Origin: Anaerotignum faecicola | GTDB taxonomy: Bacteria > Bacillota > Clostridia > Lachnospirales > Anaerotignaceae | Assembly (NCBI RefSeq): GCF_003865035.1 | Contig: NZ_BHVZ01000001.1 | Span: 496,001 to 560,000, forward strand | Direction: 5' to 3' | Length of the DNA: 64,000 nt | In this document: positions 20,682 to 29,433 of the stretch, piece after piece | Layout: every line of letters begins with the position of its first letter | Numbering within the stretch: the first letter of the stretch is position 1 | Position numbers and translations under genes: made by a program | Notes under the pieces: generated by a model | Seen by the model: the letters and a program-made list of their open reading frames with translations, nothing else | What the model was told of the DNA's origin: nothing | The model's database searches: none

Positions 20682-21391
20682 TCTCCTGCTTCCTCCTTCG
20701 CCAGTCTGGCTTCTCTTTCCCGTTCCGCCTGTGATTTTCTCAGATAAATCAGCTCAAATGCATTGCCCGGCTTTGCCAGTCCTTCCTCTGCCATGATTGC
20801 GCCCAGCGTTGCCACCGCAGATGCTCTTTGCATATTGCAGTGCGCAGGAGCGAATAAAAATGCGGGGTTCTGTTCCAGTCTTTCTCTGTGCACCGGCACG
20901 CCGTCCCCCAGAAAAATGACCTCATGCTCCAGCATTTCCGCAATTTCAATGACACGCTCAATGCTTTCTGCCATGTGGTCTGTCAGGCGAATCAGCTTGC
21001 CGTTTTCCCACATATAAAAAGCGGCATAAACCTGATTTCTTCTGGCATCCATAATCGGGCAGATGAATTTATTCGTTTCAAACACATTATATGCCAATGC
21101 ATCCAATGTGGGAACGGCAACAATAGGCTTGTCCAGCGCAAGCGCAAAGCCCTTCGCCGTTGCCGCGCCGATTCTCAGCCCCGTAAAGGAGCCGGGGCCG
21201 CAGGCACAGGCAATGCAGTCAATGCTTGCCTTGTCCGTTTCCGTCCGTTCCAGAATATCCGCAATCATGGGCAGGATGGTCTGGCTGTGCGTCAGCTTAT
21301 AATTCATGGTAAATTCCGCAATCAGCTTATCTCCCTCCACAAGAGCGGCACTGGCGGTCTGCCCCGTGGTGTCAATTCCTAAAATCTTCAT
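20678..21391 (-). CDS. tsaB: tRNA threonylcarbamoyladenosine biosynthesis protein TsaB
   Basis: Inactive paralogue of TsaD that forms the TsaB-TsaD-TsaE complex making t6A37 in ANN-decoding tRNAs. 237 residues. Visible: MKILGIDTTGQTASAAL at the start, then the ACACGPGSFTGLRIGAATAKG motif that marks TsaB. It begins 2 bases after tsaE ends and overlaps rimI. tsaD is not in the window. Confidence 0.94.
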   Translation of the reverse strand: MKILGIDTTGQTASAALVEGDKLIAEFTMNYKLTHSQTILPMIADILERTETDKASIDCIACACGPGSFTGLRIGAATAKGFALALDKPIVAVPTLDALAYNVFETNKFICPIMDARRNQVYAAFYMWENGKLIRLTDHMAESIERVIEIAEMLEHEVIFLGDGVPVHRERLEQNPAFLFAPAHCNMQRASAVATLGAIMAEEGLAKPGNAFELIYLRKSQAEREREARLAKEEAGE

Positions 21392-21393
21392 CC

Positions 21394-21825
21394 TCAGCCC
21401 TCCTGTCTGATGGTGATGCGGCGGTAATCGTCATCCTTGGTGTAGTCCTTCTCTATCGTAATCCAGACGGCATCGGCAGGAATCAGCTCCTTCACCAGCT
21501 CCGCCCATTCTACCAGACAAACGCCCTCGCCGTAAAAATATTCCTCATAGCCGGTGTCCTCCATTTCCTCCTCGCAGGAAATGCGGTACACATCAAAATG
21601 ATACAGCGGCAGTCTGCCCTCGTATTCATTCACAATGGCAAAGGTAGGGCTGGTCACATGCTCCGTAATCCCAAGCCCCTTGGCAAAGCCCTTCGTAAAG
21701 ACCGTTTTGCCAACGCCCAGATCGCCGCTCAGACAGTAAATCTGCCCCGCCCTTGCCTCTCGTCCCAGCTTTTCTCCCAAGGCTTCGGTTGCCTCAGGGT
21801 TGTTTGTTTCAATTCTTTCGTTCAT
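21394..21825 (-). CDS. tsaE: tRNA threonylcarbamoyladenosine biosynthesis ATPase TsaE
   Basis: P-loop ATPase of 143 residues that drives turnover of the t6A complex. Walker A SGDLGVGKTVFTKGFAKGLG is near residue 34; SPTFAIVNEY and HFDVYRI follow as in the family, and VEWAEL near residue 107. It sits between the large propeller protein gene (10 bases upstream) and tsaB. Confidence 0.95.
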   Translation of the reverse strand: MNERIETNNPEATEALGEKLGREARAGQIYCLSGDLGVGKTVFTKGFAKGLGITEHVTSPTFAIVNEYEGRLPLYHFDVYRISCEEEMEDTGYEEYFYGEGVCLVEWAELVKELIPADAVWITIEKDYTKDDDYRRITIRQEG

Positions 21826-21835
21826 CGTATCATCC

Positions 21836-23821
21836 TCAATAAATAAAGATTGCCGTAATGCCTGTATCTAGCTTGCGCGCTTCCTTACCGTCATAATAAT
21901 ACAAATCGCCCACGCCTGCATTCACATCATACTTGCCGATATAAACCAGCTTGCCGTTATCCTTATACTGGAAAGCAAATACATCCTTGGCAATGGTGGT
22001 TTCTGTCTTGCCATCCCATGCACGCAGCTCGCCGTTGCCTGTTGCTGCATCTGCATCGGCAACATAATACACCGCGTCCTCTGTGAACTGTACGCCGCTT
22101 GCGTTTGCAATGGTTGTTTTGCTGCCTGCTGCGCCCAATGTGCCTACGCCTTCTGTATAATCAAAGTAATAAATCAGGGTATTGCCGATGTAGCCGAAGC
22201 TCTGTACATTTGTGGCAACGGTTTCTGCTTTTTCCTTTCCCAGCTCGATTTCCACCAGAATGGTATCCCCTGTATTCGCATCGGTATCCAGATAAGCTGC
22301 CTTCTTGCCGTTTTCGGAAAGCTTCAGCCCATCCAGCTGCGGCTGACTGCCGGAAAGCAGATTTACCTTCCCTGTCGTATCCGCAAGGAATACCTCCATG
22401 CCGCCATAATTCAGAGACATATAATAAATATATTCCACCATGTCCAGTCCGCCATCCATTACAGAAAGATGCATGGGTGTAAATTCCTTTGTTTTATAGC
22501 CTGCCACATAGGTCTGCTTGCTGTCAACACCGACTGCCGCAACCACATCACCTGCTACCCGAACGCTCTTGCCGCCTGTCAGCACATAGCATTCCTGCAA
22601 AAGCGGTTCAAAGCCCTCGCCGTTTTTCATTGCCTTACGGATTTCGTCTCTCTGCACCTTCTGCTCATAGCCCTCATCGCCCTTTTTCAGCTTCGCATCC
22701 TGCTCTGCCATGTCATCCACGATAATGTCCTTATAAAGCACCTTTTCTTCGCTCTTTTTGCAGTAGAGCACATCTCTGCCGTTGGGCATCATTTCCATGG
22801 AAGAAACATTTTCGACTGCGGTCTTGGGCTCTCCCTTGAAATCATAGCTGAAAATGTTATAGCCATCCTTGCCTGCCGCAACGTAATACAGAATTCCGCT
22901 TTCCTCCGCCAATGCGTAGGTTTCCGCGGAATCGGTCAGGGGAAGAATGTTATCCTCCATATTCTTGCCGACTGCAACTGCATTCAGAAGCCCTGTGGTA
23001 TCGGTGAATGCAAGATATTTGCCATTGCCGCTCAACGCATAAACATCATTTTCCAGATTTATGCCCGTCTTTACGGTCTGCGCCTCCTTGCCGTCATAGA
23101 CGCAAAGCGCGTAGGTCTCGCCGCTCTTTTTCAGATAAGCAACCACCTTGCCGTCCTTGCTTGCCATGTAATCGTAAACATCCGTATCAATCTGCGCCGC
23201 CTTTGCATCCGCATTTTTCGCATCCCTGCGATACAGCACAAATGCACCGTTTTCATCCACATCATCGGAGAAATACAGATAGCTGCCATCCTCTGTCACG
23301 CTTGCGCCCCAAGCAGTGTAGAAGTAATGATAGGTGCCGCCGTTGCTCAGTCCCTCCTGCACCTGATACGGTTCATTTTTCAAATCGTAGTAATACAGAT
23401 TATCATCCTTGGTATACAGGATACCCGTATCAACAGCTTTTCCCATTGGGTTCATCCACGCATACGCCACAATCGCAATCAACGCAATCAAGCCAATCAC
23501 AATCCCCAGTACGCCGCCCTTTTCCGCTTTCTGTGCCGCAGGGGCTTCCACAGGCTGTTCCTCCTGCTTCGGTTCTTCCGTTTCCTCTATCTCAGGCTCT
23601 TCTGCTGTTTCTTCTACAGAAGCTTCTGCCGTTACGGGTTCTTCCGCCGTTTCTACAGCTTCTTCCGCCGCAGGCGCATCCGTCACAGATGCTTCCTCCT
23701 GTGTCGGCTCCTCTTTTGTCTCTACTGCTTCTTTTGTCTCTACTGCTTCTTTTGTCTCTACTGCTTCTTTCGGCTCCAATTCCTCATTTTTTTCTAATTC
23801 ATTCTTTTCCATCTCGTCCAT
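21836..23821 (-). CDS. Membrane-anchored hypothetical protein with acidic repeat tail and beta-propeller-like ectodomain
   Basis: Protein of 661 residues; I do not recognise a named family with certainty, though the ectodomain resembles DUF5050/WD-like propellers. Residues 1-100 are almost all E, A, V, T, P and K, including three copies of EAVETK. One membrane helix (GVLGIVIGLIALIAIVAYAW) follows at about 105-125. The rest is about 530 residues of repeated beta blades (phrases like DGSYLYFSDD, GKYLAFTD, NGKKAAYLD). The topology implied is an acidic cytoplasmic tail and an external propeller. Start 23821 is chosen for the AGGAGG 9 bases upstream. It lies 10 bases from tsaE, so it shares a transcript with the t6A genes. 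Confidence 0.78.
   Translation of the reverse strand: MDEMEKNELEKNEELEPKEAVETKEAVETKEAVETKEEPTQEEASVTDAPAAEEAVETAEEPVTAEASVEETAEEPEIEETEEPKQEEQPVEAPAAQKAEKGGVLGIVIGLIALIAIVAYAWMNPMGKAVDTGILYTKDDNLYYYDLKNEPYQVQEGLSNGGTYHYFYTAWGASVTEDGSYLYFSDDVDENGAFVLYRRDAKNADAKAAQIDTDVYDYMASKDGKVVAYLKKSGETYALCVYDGKEAQTVKTGINLENDVYALSGNGKYLAFTDTTGLLNAVAVGKNMEDNILPLTDSAETYALAEESGILYYVAAGKDGYNIFSYDFKGEPKTAVENVSSMEMMPNGRDVLYCKKSEEKVLYKDIIVDDMAEQDAKLKKGDEGYEQKVQRDEIRKAMKNGEGFEPLLQECYVLTGGKSVRVAGDVVAAVGVDSKQTYVAGYKTKEFTPMHLSVMDGGLDMVEYIYYMSLNYGGMEVFLADTTGKVNLLSGSQPQLDGLKLSENGKKAAYLDTDANTGDTILVEIELGKEKAETVATNVQSFGYIGNTLIYYFDYTEGVGTLGAAGSKTTIANASGVQFTEDAVYYVADADAATGNGELRAWDGKTETTIAKDVFAFQYKDNGKLVYIGKYDVNAGVGDLYYYDGKEARKLDTGITAIFIY
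23719..23772 (-). repeat. Three 18-bp tandem repeats inside a coding region
   Basis: Three direct copies of an 18-bp unit (plus strand CTACTGCTTCTTTTGTCT), each coding for one EAVETK-type hexapeptide. Copies are near identical at DNA level, suggesting recent slippage expansion. Not a CRISPR: no spacers. Confidence 0.85.
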
Positions 23822-23851
23822 TTTGGCGTTCCTCCTAACCATTGATTTTTG

Positions 23852-24112
23852 TCAGAAATATTTTCTTCGCACCACCAAAGCCACACGCCCGATGCCCTTG
23901 ATGCGCTGTAGTGCCTTCCGCCTGTCCTTCTTGCGGAGGGTCTTTGTATTTGCCTGCACCGCCTGCTTTTCCGCCTTCTGCATTGCCCTTCCGGCTGCTT
24001 TCCTTCTGCCGCCCGGCAGAAATTTCCGAAATGCCAAAGCCTTTCTTCCAAGCGATACCGCGCGCAAACCGTTTTGGACTGCGCTGATGCCCATTTTTAT
24101 TTTTGGCTCCAT
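23852..24112 (-). CDS. Small, very basic hypothetical protein (86 aa)
   Basis: No family recognised. About a third of residues are K or R, with AGRAMQKAEKQAVQ and KKDRRKALQRIKG runs and a C-terminal VALVVRRKYF. Start placed at 24112 after an AAGGAAGGGG site; an in-frame ATG 36 bases upstream has none. It lies 30 bases before the propeller protein gene and behind an extended -10 promoter, so it may lead that operon. Overlapping ORFs exist in other frames, so reality is uncertain. Confidence 0.5.
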   Translation of the reverse strand: MEPKIKMGISAVQNGLRAVSLGRKALAFRKFLPGGRRKAAGRAMQKAEKQAVQANTKTLRKKDRRKALQRIKGIGRVALVVRRKYF

Positions 24113-24165
24113 AAAAAAGCCCCTTCCTTTTTTCTCATTGGGACACACCTAACGTATTTCTACCT

Positions 24166-24174
24166 ATTATAGCA
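24166..24174 (-). promoter_or_regulatory. Extended -10 promoter for the tsaE-rimI operon
   Basis: TATAAT (24166-24171) preceded by TGC, an extended -10 box; no good -35 at 17 bases. It would start transcription just before the small basic protein gene. Confidence 0.5.
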
Positions 24175-24278
24175 TACGCATTACATACCGTTTCAGTATA
24201 CCACACTGTCAACACTTCGTCTACTCTCCGAAATGTTACCGAATTGTTACAAAATTTAAACTTTTAATGAAGTTTTAG

Positions 24279-24307
24279 TTTACAAACCCAACTTCTTCCA
24301 TTATAAT
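24279..24307 (+). promoter_or_regulatory. Promoter of the M23 peptidase gene
   Basis: TTTACA (24279-24284), 17-base spacer, TATAAT (24302-24307). Predicted transcription start is near 24314, which rules out the ATG at 24313 as a normal start and supports the one at 24349. Confidence 0.8.
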
Positions 24308-24348
24308 ATCCTATGGATATCATGAAAAGAAAGGTGAGATATTTCCGA

Positions 24349-25392
24349 ATGAATGAAAATCAGAATGAAATTCAGAACGAAAATCAAGAGCAATCGCAGG
24401 AACCCCATAAGCATTTCCTGACACTTCATATTTCTCATAAGGGTCAGCAGAAAACGCTCCACTTCCGCATCCGTCATGCTGTGGCGGTCTGCGCAGCGAC
24501 GGTTTTTCTGGTCGGCGGTTCTGTCTGCGCCGTTGGTGCATATCAGAAAACAAAAACAGATCTGCATACCTCTAAGGAGCAGCTTCTGGAAACCGAACGG
24601 GAACGCCGTAAGCTGGAACAGCGTGCAGAGCTTCTGGAAACCGAAAATACCGAATATACCGAAAATATCGATGCTCTCCAGAATAAAACAACAGAGCTGG
24701 AGCAGAAAATGAACGAAATCGAATCCGTAAAAGAGGATTTGTATCATCAGATTACCAATCTGGATGAATCCGATTCCTCTGCTTCTCTGGATTTAACCGC
24801 TATGACATCTGCATTGGCACCCACAGAGAGAACAGAGGCGGCAGCTCCGACCTTTACTACCCTCGTCAGCACATCCTATAATAAGGCATCTGCTCTTTCC
24901 ACCCATCTGGATAAGATGAGCCTTCTGATGGATGAAACAAGCATTTCCTTTTCTGCTGTTGCAGATACCGTAACCTATCTGGCAGCACTGAGCAATGCAC
25001 CGAGCGGTTGGCCTGTTGACAGCCGTACCGTTTCCACAGAATTCAATCCCTCTGCCGATCCCTCCATCAGCGACGGCAGAAAACATTATGGCATGGATAT
25101 CTCCACACAGAGCAGAATCATCCCCATTTATGCAACCGCATCGGGGACTGTTGTTACCGCACAGTATCATAGCGAATTCGGCAACTATGTTGTGATTGAC
25201 CATGGCAACGGCTTCACCACCTTATACGCACACTGCACGGATTTGAACGTAGCTGTCGGCGATAAGGTAAAGAAAGGCGATACCATTGCAACCACAGGCA
25301 GTACAGGGATGTCCACAGGTGTCCACTGTCATTATGAAATTCAGCTGAACGGGGTATATCAGAACCCCAGAGATTATCTCGGCGAAGAATAA
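24349..25392 (+). CDS. Membrane-anchored M23 (LytM-type) metallopeptidase with coiled coil
   Basis: Protein of 347 residues acting outside the cell on peptidoglycan cross-bridges, or as an activator of another hydrolase. Order: N/Q/E-rich cytoplasmic tail (MNENQNEIQNENQEQSQ), membrane helix about 43-65, long coiled coil about 70-135, linker, and a C-terminal M23 domain with KHYGMDIS, VIDHGNGFTTLYAH and GVHCHYEIQL, so both zinc His motifs are intact. Start chosen at 24349: AAGGTGAG lies about 9 bases upstream, and the promoter's start site is too close to the earlier ATGs. Confidence 0.9.
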   Translation: MNENQNEIQNENQEQSQEPHKHFLTLHISHKGQQKTLHFRIRHAVAVCAATVFLVGGSVCAVGAYQKTKTDLHTSKEQLLETERERRKLEQRAELLETENTEYTENIDALQNKTTELEQKMNEIESVKEDLYHQITNLDESDSSASLDLTAMTSALAPTERTEAAAPTFTTLVSTSYNKASALSTHLDKMSLLMDETSISFSAVADTVTYLAALSNAPSGWPVDSRTVSTEFNPSADPSISDGRKHYGMDISTQSRIIPIYATASGTVVTAQYHSEFGNYVVIDHGNGFTTLYAHCTDLNVAVGDKVKKGDTIATTGSTGMSTGVHCHYEIQLNGVYQNPRDYLGEE

Positions 25393-25401
25393 GAAAAATT
25401 T

Positions 25402-25429
25402 AAGGCTGTCTGATTTTTCAGACAGCCTT
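25402..25429 (+). terminator. Terminator after the M23 gene
   Basis: Perfect 12-base stem AAGGCTGTCTGA/TCAGACAGCCTT followed by TTTTATTTG. It lies between convergent genes and may also serve the YdcF-like gene. Confidence 0.9.
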
Positions 25430-25439
25430 TTTTATTTGC

Positions 25440-26108
25440 TTAATCGTTTGTACTATCTCCGTTTCCACTGACGGGAATGGCATCCCCCAGCAGTCTGGGC
25501 TTTCGTTTCAGTGCCGCATTGCAGAAATCCTTCGCTCTTGCAAGCATTTCTCGTGCTTCGCGGTAGCTTTGCCCTCTGTAGCTCACATCTGCCGCCGCAA
25601 CGCCATAGGCATCCAGGCCTAATTTCTCCGCAACATATAATGCCCGTGGCAGGTGGTATTTCTGGCTGACGATAATCACCTTTTCCGCGCAGAAAATCTC
25701 CTTTGCACGATAGACGCTGTCATAGGTGGAAAAGCCTGCATGGTCCATGAAAATATCTGCGGAAGGCACGCCGCTTTCCTTCGCAATCCGCTTCATGGTA
25801 TTTACTTCATCATAGTCCTCTGTGCCATGATCACCACTCATCAGAAGCTTTTCCGCCGCGCCTGCCCGATAAAGCGCAATGCCTGTTTCCAGTCGGTCGG
25901 TCAGCATCAGGCTCGGTGTCCCATCAGGACGCACACCGCATCCCAGCACCAGAATACAATCCGCATCCTGCTTTGCCGCTTCCTCCGCTGAAAGAATACG
26001 CGCCGCCGTTTCGCTTTTCACATAGGCACTCAGCCAGACCACCGCCAGACAGCCGGCAACCCCCATGCAGATTAGAAAAAGAAGAATTCGCTTTGTCCAT
26101 ATTTTCAT
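25440..26108 (-). CDS. YdcF/SanA-like protein (DUF218)
   Basis: Protein of 222 residues with one N-terminal membrane helix (about 6-28) and a DUF218 domain: DCILVLGCGVRPDGTPS, LLMSGDHGTEDYDE and VIIVSQKYHLPRALYVA. The SanA subgroup (single helix, extracellular domain) is linked in enterobacteria to envelope barrier function and vancomycin sensitivity; the biochemical activity is unknown. Its ATG overlaps the stop of the DUF2161 gene by 4 bases. Confidence 0.85.
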   Translation of the reverse strand: MKIWTKRILLFLICMGVAGCLAVVWLSAYVKSETAARILSAEEAAKQDADCILVLGCGVRPDGTPSLMLTDRLETGIALYRAGAAEKLLMSGDHGTEDYDEVNTMKRIAKESGVPSADIFMDHAGFSTYDSVYRAKEIFCAEKVIIVSQKYHLPRALYVAEKLGLDAYGVAAADVSYRGQSYREAREMLARAKDFCNAALKRKPRLLGDAIPVSGNGDSTND

Positions 26109-26827
26109 ATCGTTTCCTCATTTCTTCCAAGCTGTTCCTGCCTGTAATATGCAGCCACCTTCGCATAATCCGCCCGTTTCAATTCGGTTTTTCCTTTTTC
26201 CGAAAGGGCATAAACGCCCTTTTCCACGCGCACAAACCATTTCTCATAATTGCGGCTGAGAAGCGCAGCCAGCTCTTCTAAGCCCCTTGCGCGCAGCTCC
26301 GCCAGAGAAATTTCCCCTTCTCGCTCCAGAATACACGCCAGACGGATGACCCTTTCCCGATAGGCAGTGATAATTTTTCGTCTTGTCATGCCGCCGATAT
26401 TTGCATCTAGCTGTCTGCCTTCCAGCTCCGCCTGCAGCCGCTCCTTTTTTCGCTTATTCTTACGAATCATGCTGTCCGCAGGTGTCAGTACCACGTCCAC
26501 CGTTTTCAACGGGCTGTCCAGCGCAACAGTCAGCAGTCCCAATTCCAGACGCTTCAGCAGACGCAGCATGTCCTGCCACGCCTTTTCTCTTGCGCCCTTC
26601 TTCGGACGAGGGATTGCCACAAAAACCTCATCCGTCAGGCTTTGCCTCTCCAAGCCCTGATAAACTAGCTTCAGCCCAAAGGCCCTTTTCAGTTCCACCA
26701 CAACCAGTCTGCCGTTCTTCTCGGCAGCAATATCGCAGTGCTTCACCTCTGCCTGCACCTGATAGCCTTCTTCCTCCAGAAATGCGCGAATCGGCTCATA
26801 TAAATCTGTTTCCTTAAACTCCGTCAT
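26105..26827 (-). CDS. DUF2161 family, PD-(D/E)XK nuclease-like protein
   Basis: Protein of 240 residues. The N-terminal 60 residues carry a PD-(D/E)XK-like core: the Glu in the first helix (IRAFLEEEGY), CDIAAEKNGRLVVVELKRAFG with D and ExK in the right order. The C-terminal part (about 140-240) is helical with a winged-helix look (GEISLAELRARGLEELAALL). This matches DUF2161, whose role is unknown; nuclease activity is inferred from the motif only. It begins 4 bases after the Xaa-Pro peptidase gene and overlaps the YdcF-like gene by 4. Confidence 0.8.
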   Translation of the reverse strand: MTEFKETDLYEPIRAFLEEEGYQVQAEVKHCDIAAEKNGRLVVVELKRAFGLKLVYQGLERQSLTDEVFVAIPRPKKGAREKAWQDMLRLLKRLELGLLTVALDSPLKTVDVVLTPADSMIRKNKRKKERLQAELEGRQLDANIGGMTRRKIITAYRERVIRLACILEREGEISLAELRARGLEELAALLSRNYEKWFVRVEKGVYALSEKGKTELKRADYAKVAAYYRQEQLGRNEETI

Positions 26828-26830
26828 TTC

Positions 26831-28075
26831 TTATTCCTTCGCCATAAAGGCTTCGATCTCGTCCACTGTTTTCAGCATAGCGGCAGTCATCACCTCATTG
26901 CCCTCCGCAGTCACCAGAACATCATCCTCAATCCGAATCCCGATTTCCCATTCCTCGATATACAGTCCGGGCTCTACCGTCAGCACCATGCCCGGCTCCA
27001 GTACACGGTCGCCGTATCTGCCGATATCATGCGTTTCCGCACCAAGGTAATGGCTCACGCCATGGTAATAATATTTCGCTACATCCTCTCTGGTTTCCAC
27101 CAAGCCGATTTCCTTTAATGCCGTAAAATAATATTCCTTCAGCAATTCATTCAGACTACTGAACTGCACACCGGGACGAATGGCATCAATGACTCTCCGC
27201 TGTCCCTCCAGAACGATATTGTAGACCAGCTTCTGCCGCTCCGTAAATTTGCCGTTGACGGGGAAGGTGCGGGAAATATCCCCGTTATACCACTGCCACT
27301 GCGCACCTGCGTCAATCAGAATCAGCTCGCCATCGGCAACGGTCTGATTATTTTCCACATAATGCAGAATCGTCCCGCGCTTGCCGCCTGCCGCAATGGT
27401 GCGGAACGCCTTTTCTCTTGCGCCATTCACCATCAGCGTATAATCATACGCCGCTTCAATTTCATATTCCTTCTGATTGGGCTTTGCCGTCCGCATCATG
27501 GCTTCAATCCCCAGACGGGTAATATCCATGGCTTTCCGCATCCGCTCCAGCTCCCATTCTTCCTTAATCAGACGCATATCGCTGAACAGAGGATACAAAT
27601 CCCCAATGACCATCTGCGGTGCATGGCAGTGTACCTTCTCCGCAAACCGCAAAGCAGGGGTACGTTCCCCGTGCCATTCTCTGTTTTCCATATCAAGCCA
27701 GATTTTCTTAATGCCGCTTCTGAATAAATATGTGGCGAAATCCTCCTCAAAGGCATCAATCCAACCGATATTTTCAATACCGCTTACCGCGGTCGCCTCC
27801 TCTGCCGTCATGTTTGCGCCGACCCATTTTGCCATAACGCCGTTATCTCTGGGGATATACAAGGTTTCCTCCACGCCCGTTCTGGTTTTCGCCAGAAAAA
27901 GGATGCAGTCCTCCCGTTCAATGCCCGTTACATAATAAAAATTGCGATCGGGAGAAAAGGGGTAATTCTCGTCCCCTCTTTTGATGGGTGCTTTCCCTGC
28001 AAACAGCACTGCCGCCGAAAACATTTCCATCCGTGCAAGCAGCTTTTCTCTGTTCTTTTTCCAGATTTCGTTCAT
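26831..28075 (-). CDS. pepP: Xaa-Pro aminopeptidase (M24B)
   Basis: Dinuclear-metal peptidase of 414 residues removing an N-terminal residue before proline. It has an aminopeptidase-P N-terminal domain (about 1-150, including NFYYVTGIEREDCIL) and the pita-bread M24 domain with metal ligands in LILIDAGAQWQWYNGDISRTF, HGVSHYLGAETHD, LTVEPGLYIEEWEIGIRIEDD. First gene of a three-gene unit with the DUF2161 and YdcF-like genes. Confidence 0.93.
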   Translation of the reverse strand: MNEIWKKNREKLLARMEMFSAAVLFAGKAPIKRGDENYPFSPDRNFYYVTGIEREDCILFLAKTRTGVEETLYIPRDNGVMAKWVGANMTAEEATAVSGIENIGWIDAFEEDFATYLFRSGIKKIWLDMENREWHGERTPALRFAEKVHCHAPQMVIGDLYPLFSDMRLIKEEWELERMRKAMDITRLGIEAMMRTAKPNQKEYEIEAAYDYTLMVNGAREKAFRTIAAGGKRGTILHYVENNQTVADGELILIDAGAQWQWYNGDISRTFPVNGKFTERQKLVYNIVLEGQRRVIDAIRPGVQFSSLNELLKEYYFTALKEIGLVETREDVAKYYYHGVSHYLGAETHDIGRYGDRVLEPGMVLTVEPGLYIEEWEIGIRIEDDVLVTAEGNEVMTAAMLKTVDEIEAFMAKE

Positions 28076-28159
28076 TTTTTCTCACCGTTCCCTTCTATCC
28101 GAAATCGTCTCTTTTTTCCGAAAAATCCTTACAGCATCTGAGGGGTTTTTCTAAATTTT

Positions 28160-29326
28160 TTATTCCGCAATCAAAAATTCCTTGTCTGCAAAAAAATTCT
28201 TCAACGCTTTTTTCTCTGCTGCAACCCTGCCCTGCACCGCATCAGGCTTGCCGCCGCCCTTACAGCCGAAGGGCTCCTTCATTTCATCGGTATAGGCGCG
28301 TGCGTCCTTCTCCGCACTCAAGAGAACAAAGACATAGCCCTCGTCTGCCTTGGAAAATACCGCCGCACGCTTTGCGCCCTTCTGCAAAAGCAAATCCGCA
28401 AAATGCGTCAAATCCTTACTGTTCAAGCCCTCGCCGAAAAACAGGATATTTTCCGTTCCTTCGGGCACCTGTTCCGCCTTGAGCGTGAAGTATTTCCATT
28501 TTAACTGATTCAGATTCTGCAACAGCTCATCCCGCTCCGCCAGAACATTTTTCACTGCGCTGTCTGCCTTAACCGCAGGCACAGAAAGCAACCTGCCAAC
28601 CTCTGCGGAAACGTCGTTTTTCTTACGGAACTCCTGCAATGCACGCTTGCCGCAAAGCAGTTCCAAGCGTGTGCCGCCCTTATAATTCTGCGCGCCGATA
28701 ATCTTAATCTGCCCGATTTCGCCTGCCAGCTTTACATGTGTTCCACAGCAGGCGCAGCAGTCATACTCGCCCACATTCACAATGCGCACCTGTCCTTCCA
28801 GTTCCTTTTTGCTGCGATATTCCAGCTTCGCCAGCTCCTCCTTTGAAGGATAGCGAATCCCGACGGGCACATTTTTCCAGATGGCCTCGTTTGCTTTTTC
28901 CTCTAAATAAGGCAAATCCTCCGCAGGAATTTTGGTATTCAAATCAATCGTAATGCTTTCCTTTCCCATGTGAAAGCCGACATTGTCACAGCCATATCTG
29001 CCGCAGATGACACCGCTGAGAATATGTTCCCCCGAATGGTTCTGCATCAAATCAAAGCGATGCTCCCAATCAATCTCACCTTCCACCTCTGCACCGACAG
29101 GCAGCGGCTTATCTGTTGTATGAACAATGTCCTCACCTCTTTCATGCACATCCAATACACGCACACCTCCCAGAACACCGATATCCGCAGGCTGTCCGCC
29201 TCCCTCAGGATAGAAAAGCGTTCTGTTCAGTATGACTGTCCAATGCTTCTTTTCTTCTGTACAGTCCAGTACTCTTGCGGTGAATTTTGTTGCATAGGCA
29301 TCTCTATAATATAATTTCTCGGTCAT
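28160..29326 (-). CDS. Free-standing alanyl-tRNA editing protein with DHHA1 domain
   Basis: Protein of 388 residues related to AlaRS editing domains; hydrolyses Ser- or Gly-mischarged tRNA-Ala. The zinc/catalytic motifs HSGEHILSG (HxxxH) near residue 105 and CCACCGTHV near residue 190 are intact. A coiled stretch and a C-terminal DHHA1 domain ending in GCKGGGKPDAVQG follow, as in AlaX-L type proteins. The start at 29326 follows CGGAGGAAAAAC; a longer frame from 29425 lacks a ribosome site. Confidence 0.9.
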   Translation of the reverse strand: MTEKLYYRDAYATKFTARVLDCTEEKKHWTVILNRTLFYPEGGGQPADIGVLGGVRVLDVHERGEDIVHTTDKPLPVGAEVEGEIDWEHRFDLMQNHSGEHILSGVICGRYGCDNVGFHMGKESITIDLNTKIPAEDLPYLEEKANEAIWKNVPVGIRYPSKEELAKLEYRSKKELEGQVRIVNVGEYDCCACCGTHVKLAGEIGQIKIIGAQNYKGGTRLELLCGKRALQEFRKKNDVSAEVGRLLSVPAVKADSAVKNVLAERDELLQNLNQLKWKYFTLKAEQVPEGTENILFFGEGLNSKDLTHFADLLLQKGAKRAAVFSKADEGYVFVLLSAEKDARAYTDEMKEPFGCKGGGKPDAVQGRVAAEKKALKNFFADKEFLIAE

Positions 29327-29391
29327 GGTTTTTCCTCCGTTTTTCTGAAATCCTACAGATAAAGTATAGCATATTTCAGACAAAAGAAAAA

Positions 29392-29415
29392 GCGGTGTGT
29401 CTGCTGACACACCGC
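29392..29415 (-). terminator. Terminator after the AGCS symporter gene
   Basis: Stem GGCGGTGTGTC/GACACACCGC with a short loop, followed on the minus strand by TTTTTCTTTTG. Confidence 0.9.
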
Positions 29416-29433
29416 CTATCGTCAAATATGAAA

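Noticed and set aside
23700..23790. Possible CRISPR-like direct repeats
   Set aside because: Repeats are contiguous, 18 bp, in frame and without spacers; they encode a repeated hexapeptide.
22469..23797. A 442-codon plus-strand frame opposite the propeller protein gene
   Set aside because: Antisense shadow; ends in a low-complexity F/L/C/R run that mirrors the acidic repeats of the real gene.
23794..24051. An 85-codon minus-strand frame overlapping the small basic protein
   Set aside because: No ribosome site, overlaps both the small basic gene and the start of the propeller gene; the other frame has a better start context.
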